Shown here: piece after piece, positions 7,638-15,805 of the stretch | How positions within the stretch are numbered: the first letter of the stretch is position 1 | Layout of the letters: the number at the start of each line of letters is the position of its first letter | Translations under genes and position numbers: made by a program | Notes under the pieces: model-generated | What the model saw: only the letters and a program-made list of their open reading frames with translations | Database searches by the model: none | Told to the model about the DNA's origin: nothing | DNA from: Verrucomicrobiota bacterium | GTDB taxonomy: Bacteria; Chlamydiota; Chlamydiia; Chlamydiales; Rhabdochlamydiaceae | Assembly (NCBI GenBank): GCA_018239725.1 | Contig: JAFEGU010000381.1 | Span: forward strand, 1 to 37,400 | Direction of reading: 5' to 3' | DNA length: 37,400 nucleotides

Positions 7638-8618
7638 ATGAAAAAGCTTTTGCAACTCCTTTCTTATTACTGGATTTACATAATCTTTTTGTGTTTTGGG
7701 ATCTTTTGGGCCTACAATGAGATCTCTTGCCTATGGGAAAAAAGGACCGATGGTTTTACGATTGGAGCGATCTCCTCAAGTCGAAAGCCTAATCCCGCGT
7801 GGGACGTCCATCCCTTGTCCCAAGACGAGCGGGATGAATTCGACAAAGCCGTCTCTCAGAAATACCATTATTTGGCATGCGGAAACCAAGCTTTTGCTTT
7901 TTTAAGCGAAGATGGTCGTTACGTGCTTAAGTTCTTCAAGCAAAAATTGTTCGTGCCGCCATTTCCATGGAAATGGCTGCCCTCTGCATGGCTCAAAGAG
8001 GGGAGAAGGGCGAAAAAGGTTTGGAAGAAAGAAGATAAGCTTCGAAGGGACTTTGAAAGCTACCGGATGGCATTCGATGAGTTGAAAGAGGAGACGGGGC
8101 TTATCCTTGTCCATCTCAATCCAACCAATTGGATCGGCAGAAAGATTTCCATTTCAGATAAGATCCATCTCGAACATTCGATCCCTCTTGATGATTTTAA
8201 CTTTATCATTCAAAGGCGGGCAGACCTTGTCTATCCAACAATCGACAGGCTCATGGCGGAAGGGAACATTAACGCTGCCAAAGAGGCCCTTTCCTCAATC
8301 CTTCATCTCTTTGTTTCCCGTTGCCAGAAGGGGATAGCAGACAGCGATCCTGATCTGGATAAAAACTTCGGCTTTATTGATGGTCATGCGGTCCAGATCG
8401 ATATTGGACGCTTTACCCGCAATATGACAAAGGTAAAGTTCCACGAACGTCATTTGTACCCGCAGAGCGGACTTTCTGAAGTTGAGCCGCCTGTGATCAA
8501 AGATTCTTTCAAGGCTTGGCTATTAGAGAGCCATCCGGCCCTCTATGAGCAGTTCATGAAAGAGTACCAAACGTTATGCGACCAGAATGGGTTCAAGCCG
8601 CAAAGTCGGGTACTCTAA
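7638..8618 (+). CDS. Membrane-anchored kinase-like protein, paralogue 1 (326 aa)
   Basis: A lone member of a six-gene family; the other five are clustered at 22371-27182. One N-terminal membrane segment (about 8-26) has a positive start, so the rest should lie outside the inner membrane. Then comes the family tag KRTDGFTIGAIS. The core has kinase features. A nucleotide-loop-like strand pair (YHYLACGNQAFAFLSEDG) leads to Lys98 in YVLKFF. A helix Glu lies in DELKEETG. A hinge-like IIQRRADLVYP follows, then a catalytic-loop-like RCQKGIADSDPDLDKN. IDIGRF (254-259) stands in for the DFG motif. I read these as an atypical protein-kinase fold; substrate unknown. I chose the ATG at 7638 over an upstream TTG because it gives the paralogues' N-terminus. 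The gene converges with 8637-9374. Confidence 0.82.
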   Translation: MKKLLQLLSYYWIYIIFLCFGIFWAYNEISCLWEKRTDGFTIGAISSSRKPNPAWDVHPLSQDERDEFDKAVSQKYHYLACGNQAFAFLSEDGRYVLKFFKQKLFVPPFPWKWLPSAWLKEGRRAKKVWKKEDKLRRDFESYRMAFDELKEETGLILVHLNPTNWIGRKISISDKIHLEHSIPLDDFNFIIQRRADLVYPTIDRLMAEGNINAAKEALSSILHLFVSRCQKGIADSDPDLDKNFGFIDGHAVQIDIGRFTRNMTKVKFHERHLYPQSGLSEVEPPVIKDSFKAWLLESHPALYEQFMKEYQTLCDQNGFKPQSRVL

Positions 8619-8636
8619 TAATCTGTAAGAATCTAA

Positions 8637-9374
8637 CTACTTTGGCAACTTTGCTATCTGTTCGCAATGATTTCCGCAATAGTTATGTACCTTGCCTGAT
8701 GACTCTAATTTCGGCCATATATGGCATCGATCGCATAATCTATGATAGGCAACTGCATGGGTCGTAGAACAAAATTCAAAGCCTTCATGCTTTGGCTTGT
8801 TGCAAGTAGGCAAGTAGCTAAAAACTTTCGAATAGGTGCAGATATTATCAGAGTTTTGCGCCTGATCTCCACGACACTTAAATTCTTCATCCCTGGTCAA
8901 CGAAGGAACAGGAGTTTGATCAACTCCTAGGACTTCATGGACGATGCATTGAAGTTTAAAAGGATCGTCAAATTTATGACGATGTCCGTAGTTTTCTTCT
9001 GGCGGCTCGCCAGCTTGATGCCAAATCTTATAATTGATCATGTCTTGCTGCTCTTGCGGGAGATTTTGCATGTAAGCAGTAAACAAATTCAGACATTCTT
9101 CATAAACTTCTTTCGTTGCAAGCTTAAGTTGCTCTTGATTGTCAAAGGCATGCTCTTGACCAAAGTTTGCAACAGGAGGTTCGCCAGCCTGATGCCAAAT
9201 CTTGAAGAAGATCGTATCCTTCAGCTTTTGAGGAAGGATGCTTAAAAACGTTTGCTGGACTTCCCTTGAAGAGCCGTTGCGCAATTGAAATACGTTATTT
9301 AAGTTGTTGGTCGTATCAAGGAATGGTGAATTCCCTTTAGAGACGCCAAATGTTCCAGGTATGTGTAGTGACAT
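8637..9374 (-). CDS. Hypothetical protein: two 45-residue repeats plus Cys-rich tail
   Basis: Two copies of one repeat are plain: residues 46-90 and 104-148, each with KIWHQAGEPP followed by an (F/Y)G-x-x-H-x-FD signature. The C-terminal third (167-237) has eight Cys (167, 179, 191, 202, 214, 217, 233, 237) and several His, spaced as if for one or two zinc ions (for example CDRCH and CGNHC). There is no signal peptide. Such repeat plus zinc-binding layouts are common in host-directed proteins of intracellular bacteria, where the zinc part may bind protein partners; that role is inference. Not a named family to me. A 220-bp AT-rich leader lies upstream. Confidence 0.8.
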   Translation of the reverse strand: MSLHIPGTFGVSKGNSPFLDTTNNLNNVFQLRNGSSREVQQTFLSILPQKLKDTIFFKIWHQAGEPPVANFGQEHAFDNQEQLKLATKEVYEECLNLFTAYMQNLPQEQQDMINYKIWHQAGEPPEENYGHRHKFDDPFKLQCIVHEVLGVDQTPVPSLTRDEEFKCRGDQAQNSDNICTYSKVFSYLPTCNKPKHEGFEFCSTTHAVAYHRLCDRCHIWPKLESSGKVHNYCGNHCEQIAKLPK

Positions 9375-9594
9375 AATAACCCCGTATTTTTTTGTTTATT
9401 AATTTAAAATAGTTTTATCTATTTTTAATTATCGTGTTATTAGTAATATCAAATTAGTTATTTTATTTAAAATAAAAAAATAGCATCTGATATTAATTAG
9501 TAATGATTTGGCTGGTGCGGGATTGTCGAGGCAATAAACAGTTTAATAAAAATTTAATTAATATGTTTTAGCCCAGGCCAGTGGATGCGCTTGA

Positions 9595-10932
9595 CTATTC
9601 GATTGATGGCGCTCTAAGGACTTCGATGAGCTCGGGCCATCTTCTCAAATGGACTTGGGCTGTGATTGCAACTTGGTCTTTTCTGACTGCAGCGGAGAAG
9701 TCGGCTAGGTGGGGCAAATATTCTGCTGCCTCCCTTCGGTTCAAGAGTTTGATCAGCTCGGAACTGAAGTAGCGGCGGTGGAGGCGGTAAGGCCACATGA
9801 GCTCCATTTCTGTGACGATTGCATTGGTCGTGTAGAGATGGGTCAAAATAGCAAGAGGATGGGCTTGGTCGAGCCGGTCCCACATCGAATCGACATGCCT
9901 GTCGCCTCGCATCGCAGCGTAATACCCCATGTTCCTATGGGAGCGTACTAGCTCAGCGACCATTTCTTTTTGGCTTTCCGTCAGCTGCAGCCGCTGCCAG
10001 GCAGTAGGCTCTGCAGTAGGTGTTTCAGTTGGTGTTACTGTTGGAGATGGGGGTTCCGTTGCAATCGGAGTGGGTGTTGGCGTAGGTGTCTCTTGGGGCA
10101 TCGGCGGGAGCGTGATCCTTCCAAGCTTGACATCGAGAATGTAGAAGATCATGGCCTCCCAATTTCCCGATCTCAAGAAAGGTTCTAGGTTGGCGGGTGG
10201 GATTTGGAGCGAGCGGGCAAATCCGGGAAGAAAGTTGGCAAGCCCCGCGCGTTCTCGAGTCAGCTTATTGGCAAGTCCTTCCAAAAATCGAGGCCAAAGC
10301 AAAGAGCTGTTGCGTATCGCATCGAGGTCTCTGAGTAAAGTAGGATGCAAAAGAATATATTCCTGAAAACGGAACGGATGGACATGTTCGATCTCGCGGC
10401 CTAGTTGCTCAAGGGTGTTTTGCTGGGGCCACAGAAAGATGGGATTAGTCGTGCCTAACGTATGCACGATCTGGAAGATTTTCCTCTTTTCATCTGAGGT
10501 AATCGGCAGAGTGGAAAAGGGATCGGGAGCAACAGTTGTAGTTGTTTGAGCGCTAGGGGTAGGCGTATCCGCGGGAGTTGGCCGAATTTGGGGAGCTGGT
10601 GTTTCTGTGGGTGCAGCAGTTCCTGTTTGCTCAGGAGTATCGCCCGGCAGCATCCACGCATCGGCAGGCTCTTCTTGCTTTTCACCTCCGCGCACGAAGG
10701 TTGCAAGGGAGCTGAGAAGGCTATTGATCGTTTCTAAGACGGCGACGCAGGTCGAGCGGAAAAACTCTCCGATTGTGTGGAGAAAACCAAAAGGGGATCC
10801 ACTGCTTGTTGCTTCCGGTGTGATCGTCGTCTGCTGCGCTGAGATCCCGATCGGAGATGGCCCCTGTTGAGTTGGGGTAGAAGCTGGGCTCGCAGCTGTA
10901 GCTGCGTGTGTTGGTTGAATCCCTGTTGCCAT
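9595..10932 (-). CDS. Hypothetical protein with two homologous domains and Pro/Thr linkers (445 aa)
   Basis: The ATG at 10932 has a good GGAGG site. The frame is open further upstream, but that part would cross the promoter region of the divergent speE. The N-terminus is Ala, Thr and Pro-rich with no signal peptide. Residues 46-80 form an amphipathic to hydrophobic segment (FLHTIGEFFRSTCVAVLET). Two alpha-helical domains follow, about 145-266 and 318-440, and they appear to be copies of each other: HPFRFQEYILLHPTLLRDLD against HPLAILTHLYTTNAIVTEME, and FLPGFARSLQ against YLPHLADFSA. Each is preceded by a low-complexity linker of Thr-Pro repeats. The linkers and duplicated domains suggest a secreted or surface-acting protein. 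Function unknown. Confidence 0.82.
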   Translation of the reverse strand: MATGIQPTHAATAASPASTPTQQGPSPIGISAQQTTITPEATSSGSPFGFLHTIGEFFRSTCVAVLETINSLLSSLATFVRGGEKQEEPADAWMLPGDTPEQTGTAAPTETPAPQIRPTPADTPTPSAQTTTTVAPDPFSTLPITSDEKRKIFQIVHTLGTTNPIFLWPQQNTLEQLGREIEHVHPFRFQEYILLHPTLLRDLDAIRNSSLLWPRFLEGLANKLTRERAGLANFLPGFARSLQIPPANLEPFLRSGNWEAMIFYILDVKLGRITLPPMPQETPTPTPTPIATEPPSPTVTPTETPTAEPTAWQRLQLTESQKEMVAELVRSHRNMGYYAAMRGDRHVDSMWDRLDQAHPLAILTHLYTTNAIVTEMELMWPYRLHRRYFSSELIKLLNRREAAEYLPHLADFSAAVRKDQVAITAQVHLRRWPELIEVLRAPSIE

Positions 10933-11191
10933 GGTTTCCTCCGTGAGATGATCAATATCGTTGATCAAAAGAAAACAATTTAATTTTTTTATATGAAAAA
11001 GCAAAGCGATAAAATTCAGTTCCACAAATATCTTTGAAGCAGGAATAGAAAATCTTTGCGCTATTTTTTTCCTTGAGCTACGATCTTGCGCAATCGAAAT
11101 TTTCAATAGAATTTCGAGGACCTCGATGTTCCACTTTTTGGGGCCAGAGGAAAACAATTCTAACAACCATTTTTCCAACAAAGGCAGTGAG

Positions 11192-12124
11192 ATGAAAGGT
11201 TTTTTCAAACATGCTTCTATTTTCGTTTTTTCCTCCCTTTTTTGCGCTTCGGCATTACAGTCGCAAGAGCAATGGTACAATGAAACATTGTATCCAGAAT
11301 GGGGTCAAAGGATACGGATGGACGAGGTGATTTATGAAGAGAAAACAGAGCTCCAAGATCTCGTGATTTTTGAAAATGAGCGATTCGGAAGAGTGTTGGC
11401 CTTAGACGGTGTCATCCAGCTTACAGAAGCGGATGAGTACGTTTATCATGAAATGTTAGCCCATGTCCCTCTTTTAGCCCATGGCAACGCACGGCGCGTC
11501 TTGATCATCGGCGGAGGAGATGGCGGGATGTTAAGAGAGGTCTTACGCCATCCCAATGTGGAGACTGTAGTCCAAGTCGAGATCGATGCTTCGGTCATCG
11601 AGCTTTCCAAAAAGTGGATACCCAACGTATCGCGCGGCTCATTTGATAATCCACGCTTACAGCTCGTCATTGCCGACGGAGCAAAATTTGTTCAGGAAAC
11701 CGATCAGCGTTTTGATGTGATCATTTGCGACTCAACCGATCCGATCGGCCCAGGTGAAGTTCTGTTCACTTCAGAATTTTACGGCAATTGCAAGCGCCTC
11801 TTGAACCCAAAAGGGATCTTCGTGAACCAAAACGGAGTTCCTTTTCTGCAAGGGTTTGAGGTCACCGATACATATCGGAATAGAAAAGACCATTTTGCGG
11901 TGACGACCTTTTACCTGGCGCCAGTTCCAACTTACGCCGGCGGGTTCATGGCCTTTGGATGGGCGACAGATTGCGAAGAGTATGCGAATGTCAGCCTTGA
12001 GATCTTGCAACAAAGGCTTAGCAAAATTGATGGGAAGATGAAGTATTACACTCCAAAGATCCATCAAGCTTCGTTTGCGCTGCCTCCTTTCATCCAAGAG
12101 AACATTCCAGGAGAAGGAAACTAA
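11192..12124 (+). CDS. speE: Spermidine synthase with an N-terminal signal peptide
   Basis: Transfers the aminopropyl group from decarboxylated S-adenosylmethionine to putrescine. The core matches SpeE closely. It has WYNETLYPEWGQRIRMDEV, the AdoMet-type loop IIGGGDGGMLREVLRHP, VEIDASVIELSKKW, and the catalytic Asp in CDSTDPIGPGEVLFTSEFY. The C-terminal PTYAGGFMAFGWATD is also typical. Normal family members start at the residue equivalent to Glu26 here. This one has 25 extra residues, MKGFFKHASIFVFSSLFCAS, that look like a Sec signal peptide with an Ala-Ser-Ala site at 19-21. There is no later Met that would give the normal start. Export is therefore predicted, which is unusual for this enzyme. 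The stop overlaps the next gene's start by one base (TAATG). Confidence 0.92.
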   Translation: MKGFFKHASIFVFSSLFCASALQSQEQWYNETLYPEWGQRIRMDEVIYEEKTELQDLVIFENERFGRVLALDGVIQLTEADEYVYHEMLAHVPLLAHGNARRVLIIGGGDGGMLREVLRHPNVETVVQVEIDASVIELSKKWIPNVSRGSFDNPRLQLVIADGAKFVQETDQRFDVIICDSTDPIGPGEVLFTSEFYGNCKRLLNPKGIFVNQNGVPFLQGFEVTDTYRNRKDHFAVTTFYLAPVPTYAGGFMAFGWATDCEEYANVSLEILQQRLSKIDGKMKYYTPKIHQASFALPPFIQENIPGEGN

Positions 12125-12702
12125 TGGCATCGGAACGTCCAGTTTCTTATTCCTATGCAAACCAGGGGGCCAATTTTTGGCCCCCCTATAATCCTTGGTT
12201 GCATGTAAGCTATCAGAGACCTGTATTGGTTGGGCGCACTTTTATTTCCGTGCAAGAGTCCTGGGAAAACATTGCCTATCTTGTCCCTGGAAGTTTGCAG
12301 AAGCAGCATGGCAAGCCTGCGGCATACAGCAGTTATCGTCCTCAATATTCGCACGAAGAGGTAACGCGGCTTCCATTAGTTGTTCTCCTATCGACGGCAG
12401 ACGCTTTGAAGGATACTCTTCCAAAGGAGCACCATAGCTCGTTTCATCTTGAACTTGCACAAATTGCACTCTGCAAGAAGGTCGATGAGGTCGCAGAGTC
12501 CTATTTCCAAAAGGCGGTCGCCAACGGCTCAAAGAACCCAGGCGCATGGCTAAGTTACGCAAATTTTCTTGATGCCTGCGGCAGGAAGCGGGAGTGCCTT
12601 GAGGTTTTGCAAGAAGGTTTCCGTTTTTGTCCCGAGTCCAACGAATTGCTTGAGTCCATTTTACTGAAGGAGATTCAAGTCAGTCATGTGCAAAGTCATT
12701 AA
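12124..12702 (+). CDS. Hypothetical protein with TPR-like C-terminal half (192 aa)
   Basis: Starts on the last base of the speE stop codon (TAATG), so it is translationally coupled to speE. The N-terminal half is polar and aromatic (MASERPVSYSYANQGANFWP) with no signal peptide. Residues 105-185 read as helix-turn-helix repeats of TPR type: SSFHLELAQIALCKKVDEVA, then AWLSYANFLDACGRKRECLE with its typical small and aromatic positions, then a third helix pair. TPR domains bind other proteins. The coupling implies the protein acts with, or is needed in step with, the spermidine synthase, but no established partner of SpeE looks like this. Function unknown. Confidence 0.8.
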   Translation: MASERPVSYSYANQGANFWPPYNPWLHVSYQRPVLVGRTFISVQESWENIAYLVPGSLQKQHGKPAAYSSYRPQYSHEEVTRLPLVVLLSTADALKDTLPKEHHSSFHLELAQIALCKKVDEVAESYFQKAVANGSKNPGAWLSYANFLDACGRKRECLEVLQEGFRFCPESNELLESILLKEIQVSHVQSH

Positions 12703-12801
12703 TCTTTAATGGCCTAGCTTCTTTACCTAGGGTGGGGGCCTCGAAGGGTAAGTTCATTCTAGACTTGTTATTTTTATAATAATTTATTTAATTTATTGTA
12801 T

Positions 12802-12832
12802 TTGTTTAATTAAAGTTTAAATTTTGTATAAT
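12802..12832 (+). promoter_or_regulatory. Candidate promoter before the IQ/PRTase-like gene
   Basis: A perfect TATAAT lies at 12827-12832, 25 bp before the ATG at 12858. The best -35 is TTGTTT (12802-12807) with a long 19-bp spacer, in a very AT-rich stretch. Confidence 0.45.
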
Positions 12833-12857
12833 TTAATCGTAAATTATTAGGTATTAT

Positions 12858-14156
12858 ATGGCAGCAACTAGCAATTGTTATAATTATTCTTTGAAAAGCG
12901 GTTTGCAATACGTTTCTGAAGAGGTTGCAGCAGCCACCGTTATCCAACGGGCTTTTCGGAAATGGCAGTTCACGAAAGAAGCTTCTAAGGGAGCCTCTTC
13001 AGAACAAGTTGCTCAGCTCCATCTCAAAATGAACGACTGGTCTGAACAGGGATTTGCTAGATATCCCCGGATGCCGCTTGTTTCCCGATCGATCACAACT
13101 GAAAAGTGTGCCCAGGTCATGAGCAAGGATTTTCCCGAGTTGCATTCATCGCAAAACCCAATTGTCAGTCCAGAAGCGATCACCCACGTTACATTTGACG
13201 CGTTTAAGAGAAAACTTGGCGATGTTGTCGACGAGTTTTTACAGCATCTAATGAGTTTACCGGAAGCGGAGAGAGGCTATGTCCTTGTCGTTGACGAGCG
13301 TGAAAAGAGCAATAGCTGGGCGCTTAGCCTATGCTTGGACAAATTGGCTGCTCATCCGCCGATCGACGTGATCTACAAAGATGATCTGTCCAAGGTGTAC
13401 AAAAACCCAAAGGTCAAGCATGTCGCCTTTATGGATGATGCTTCTTACTCGGGATCGCAACTCAAGGGATCCATCGATGAATGTTCCACCCTTTTTCCGA
13501 TGATGCCCCAGTTAAAAGGGGTCCATGTCCTGGTTCCATTTTGTTCGCCTGTTGCTAAGGAAAAAATCTTGAGTGCTCTGCAAAATGAAGAAACGCTGCA
13601 AAACAAGATCTTCTTTCCGTGCTCGAGCCCGATCCATGCGATACGTGACCTGCCCGATGTCTCAAGTGGGATCATCAAACAGAGCAATGTTGCCCAGTTT
13701 GTTCAGCAGATCGCTTCTAGATATCAAGCTTCCAATGTCCATCTTTCAGCAAATAAAGTGCCGGGTCTCCATCTGTTCGCCTTTGATCATAAGATTCCCG
13801 ATGCTCTTTCCGTGGTTACACCGTTAATGGAAAGCTTGCTCGGAAAAATTATCCCACCCTACAAATCTGAGTTCGACGCAGTCCTCGATGAGCACTCCAA
13901 GCAGTTAGAGGCAGGCCTTAGAGTCGATCTTTTACCTGAGATAGGCCCTCAACTAAGCGAAGCTGCGGTCCTTGTTCGCAAAGAGCAAACGTTGTACTTG
14001 GCTACGAAGAGCTATCTTGATAATGATGTGGTCATTCAAAGAAATGGGGTGAATTTGCCTATTCTTTCCTGTGAAATGGTCCCCATCCTTCCAAATGATG
14101 TCGTTGTGGTTGAAGGGGTTGGGAATTTCCAATTCGATGGAAATAAGATTGCTTAG
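12858..14156 (+). CDS. IQ-motif protein with a phosphoribosyltransferase-like core (432 aa)
   Basis: Residues 25-40 (AATVIQRAFRKWQFTK) resemble an IQ motif, the calmodulin-binding helix of eukaryotic proteins. The middle region has strands YVLVVDEREKSN (141-152) and HVAFMDDASYSGSQLKGS (189-204). The second matches the PRPP-binding signature of type I phosphoribosyltransferases: two acidic residues, then a small, Gly-containing loop. The C-terminal part (GLHLFAFDHKIPDALS, then IIPPYK) looks like the end of the same core, followed by a beta-rich tail. There is no signal peptide or membrane helix. A eukaryote-like motif joined to an enzyme-like core suggests an effector delivered into the host, perhaps working on a nucleotide; both points are inference. 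Base composition is like that of the neighbours. Confidence 0.78.
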   Translation: MAATSNCYNYSLKSGLQYVSEEVAAATVIQRAFRKWQFTKEASKGASSEQVAQLHLKMNDWSEQGFARYPRMPLVSRSITTEKCAQVMSKDFPELHSSQNPIVSPEAITHVTFDAFKRKLGDVVDEFLQHLMSLPEAERGYVLVVDEREKSNSWALSLCLDKLAAHPPIDVIYKDDLSKVYKNPKVKHVAFMDDASYSGSQLKGSIDECSTLFPMMPQLKGVHVLVPFCSPVAKEKILSALQNEETLQNKIFFPCSSPIHAIRDLPDVSSGIIKQSNVAQFVQQIASRYQASNVHLSANKVPGLHLFAFDHKIPDALSVVTPLMESLLGKIIPPYKSEFDAVLDEHSKQLEAGLRVDLLPEIGPQLSEAAVLVRKEQTLYLATKSYLDNDVVIQRNGVNLPILSCEMVPILPNDVVVVEGVGNFQFDGNKIA

Positions 14157-14195
14157 AGGGGGGTGCAAATCCCTTATTAATTTTATTTTTATCAA

Positions 14196-14224
14196 TTGTC
14201 TCCATTAACAGATTCTGGTACATT
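14196..14224 (+). promoter_or_regulatory. Candidate sigma-70-type promoter
   Basis: TTGTCT (14196-14201), 17-bp spacer, TACATT (14219-14224), 36 bp before the ATG at 14261. A weak inverted repeat (AGACC...GGTCT) lies between promoter and start. Confidence 0.45.
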
Positions 14225-14260
14225 ATTAAGACCTAATTAATTTTTTCGGTCTAATTTTTT

Positions 14261-15502
14261 ATGTCTGCTGTATCATCTCCTCAAAGAGTTCTTCCAAAAC
14301 CTGATTTTTCAATTTTTGGAACCCCTCTTTCCGATGATGAGGATCTCCTGCCAGTTGCTTCAGAATCAGCTTCAACTGTAGAGATGAACCAGGATTACTT
14401 CGCAGTTGTTCCACCTTTTCCAAACCACACGAATCCCTTTTCCATTGAAACCACTACTGCAGCAAAGACGAACTCCCTTTTTTCTCCTAAGAAACCTCAG
14501 CCGCAGTCTACATTTGAAACTCCCGAGAAAGTAAAGACCTTAAAAAGGGTTGTTCGTGAGTATGATTTTGAAAATGATGGGGAGCCGTACGGCACGTCAA
14601 AGAAGCAGATTGCAGAGGGAATTAAGGCCCTTAATACCGACCTGACAGATACACCGAATAAAAAACAGAAATCGACCCAATCGCGTATTGTCGGCCGATT
14701 GTTTGCAGAGGAGGTCGTAGGCCAAGACCCTGTCTCAGATCCAGTGGCATATCATACGAAAGCTTATGAAATAGCGAAAGCCTCTCCGACGTTAAAGCGT
14801 CTTTTCGGAGCCATTGTCCAAGCTGATCGAACAGCGCAGCATAAAGCCCTTTCCCTTCCGATCCCCATAGAGATCATCAATATTAAACACCTGATTGAAG
14901 CAGACAAGAGGGGGTTTCATCTCTGTCTACCCGATGATCCTATGTACCAGCAACTCTCTGATTTCCGCCATTCCTATAATACTGTTTTTCAAGCGAACTT
15001 CCCTGTTAATTCTTCCGGCAAGACCAAGTTCTCCACATTTTTTCCTCTTCATGGAGTTGATGAACTTGTCAATGTGATCCAGTCTGCCGAGCCGATTGCA
15101 ACCATTGGAAATCGCTTTTTGTGCCACGTGCCCGACCAGCTGTTTCTCATCGAAATGTACAAAAGCGACGGTGTGATCAAATCGGCATTTCCGATTTTTT
15201 TCTATAAGGTCTGGAACCCTGAATCCTTAGGCTATCCGATCGTCTGCGGAAAACGATTAGTGGCTCCGAATGAGCTCTTGGATAAGGCAAAGCTTGCCTT
15301 GCTTGAATACTCTAAGCCAAGCTTAAACTCGAACCGATCAAATCCAATTCGCTACACGATCGAGTCCAACTTGATCATTGATCTAGCTCCATCTCTACCA
15401 GATCTTGGAGTTTCGCAAGGAATCTTTATGGAGTTTCCTAGGTCTTTATTTCAGGGCCTGATCGATGCCGACATCTTAGATGCGATCTGCCAAGAAGCTT
15501 AA
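14261..15502 (+). CDS. Hypothetical protein with disordered N-terminus, effector-like (413 aa)
   Basis: Residues 1-150 are low in order: Ser, Thr and Pro-rich, with patches of charge (for example SDDEDLLP, FSPKKPQPQS) and a short basic run, PNKKQKS, that resembles a eukaryotic nuclear-localisation signal. Residues 150-413 look globular. They mix helices (SPTLKRLFGAIVQADRTAQH) and strands (FLCHVPDQLFLIEMYKSDG, FPIFFYKVWNP) and end in ADILDAICQEA. No signal peptide or membrane helix. A promoter lies just upstream and a 303-bp gap follows, so it is probably a single-gene unit. The layout resembles a type III effector, with a flexible secretion end followed by a folded body, but I recognise no family and cannot name an activity. 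Confidence 0.78.
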   Translation: MSAVSSPQRVLPKPDFSIFGTPLSDDEDLLPVASESASTVEMNQDYFAVVPPFPNHTNPFSIETTTAAKTNSLFSPKKPQPQSTFETPEKVKTLKRVVREYDFENDGEPYGTSKKQIAEGIKALNTDLTDTPNKKQKSTQSRIVGRLFAEEVVGQDPVSDPVAYHTKAYEIAKASPTLKRLFGAIVQADRTAQHKALSLPIPIEIINIKHLIEADKRGFHLCLPDDPMYQQLSDFRHSYNTVFQANFPVNSSGKTKFSTFFPLHGVDELVNVIQSAEPIATIGNRFLCHVPDQLFLIEMYKSDGVIKSAFPIFFYKVWNPESLGYPIVCGKRLVAPNELLDKAKLALLEYSKPSLNSNRSNPIRYTIESNLIIDLAPSLPDLGVSQGIFMEFPRSLFQGLIDADILDAICQEA

Positions 15503-15744
15503 AATCATTTGTTTTTGTAAAAAAAGTGATATTAATTGGTTTTAGTTTTCTTTTTTTTGTCCATCCTGGTGTGCTGTTAATTATTGAATTGATTTTTCTT
15601 TAAGAAAGCTCTTCCCCATCTATCCATAGATCTAATTTTTTAATTTTTTTCTGTTTTTGATCAGTTTAGAACTCTAAACCTGTTAGCCTTTTTTCTTTTC
15701 AATTTGATTGTGATTTTTTAATTTTAATTAAAACATCAGTTTAA

Positions 15745-15773
15745 TTGATCTGATAGTTTCGTTTGTGTATAAT
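15745..15773 (+). promoter_or_regulatory. Promoter of the RDD membrane-protein gene
   Basis: TTGATC (15745-15750), 17-bp spacer, perfect TATAAT (15768-15773). It stands 32 bp before the ATG at 15806 and is the best promoter seen in the window. The rest of the 15503-15805 gap is AT-rich DNA with T-runs after the preceding gene and no other recognisable feature. Confidence 0.65.
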
Positions 15774-15805
15774 TGATATCAAACTTAATTAAAGGTGAGA
15801 GTTTT

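Noticed and set aside
9929-10188. Gly/Val-rich plus-strand frames
   Set aside because: Antisense shadow of the Thr-Pro linker in the 445-residue protein.
9595-11280. 445-residue protein extended upstream to 11280
   Set aside because: The extension would overlap the start of the divergent speE gene and has no family features; the ATG at 10932 has a good ribosome site.
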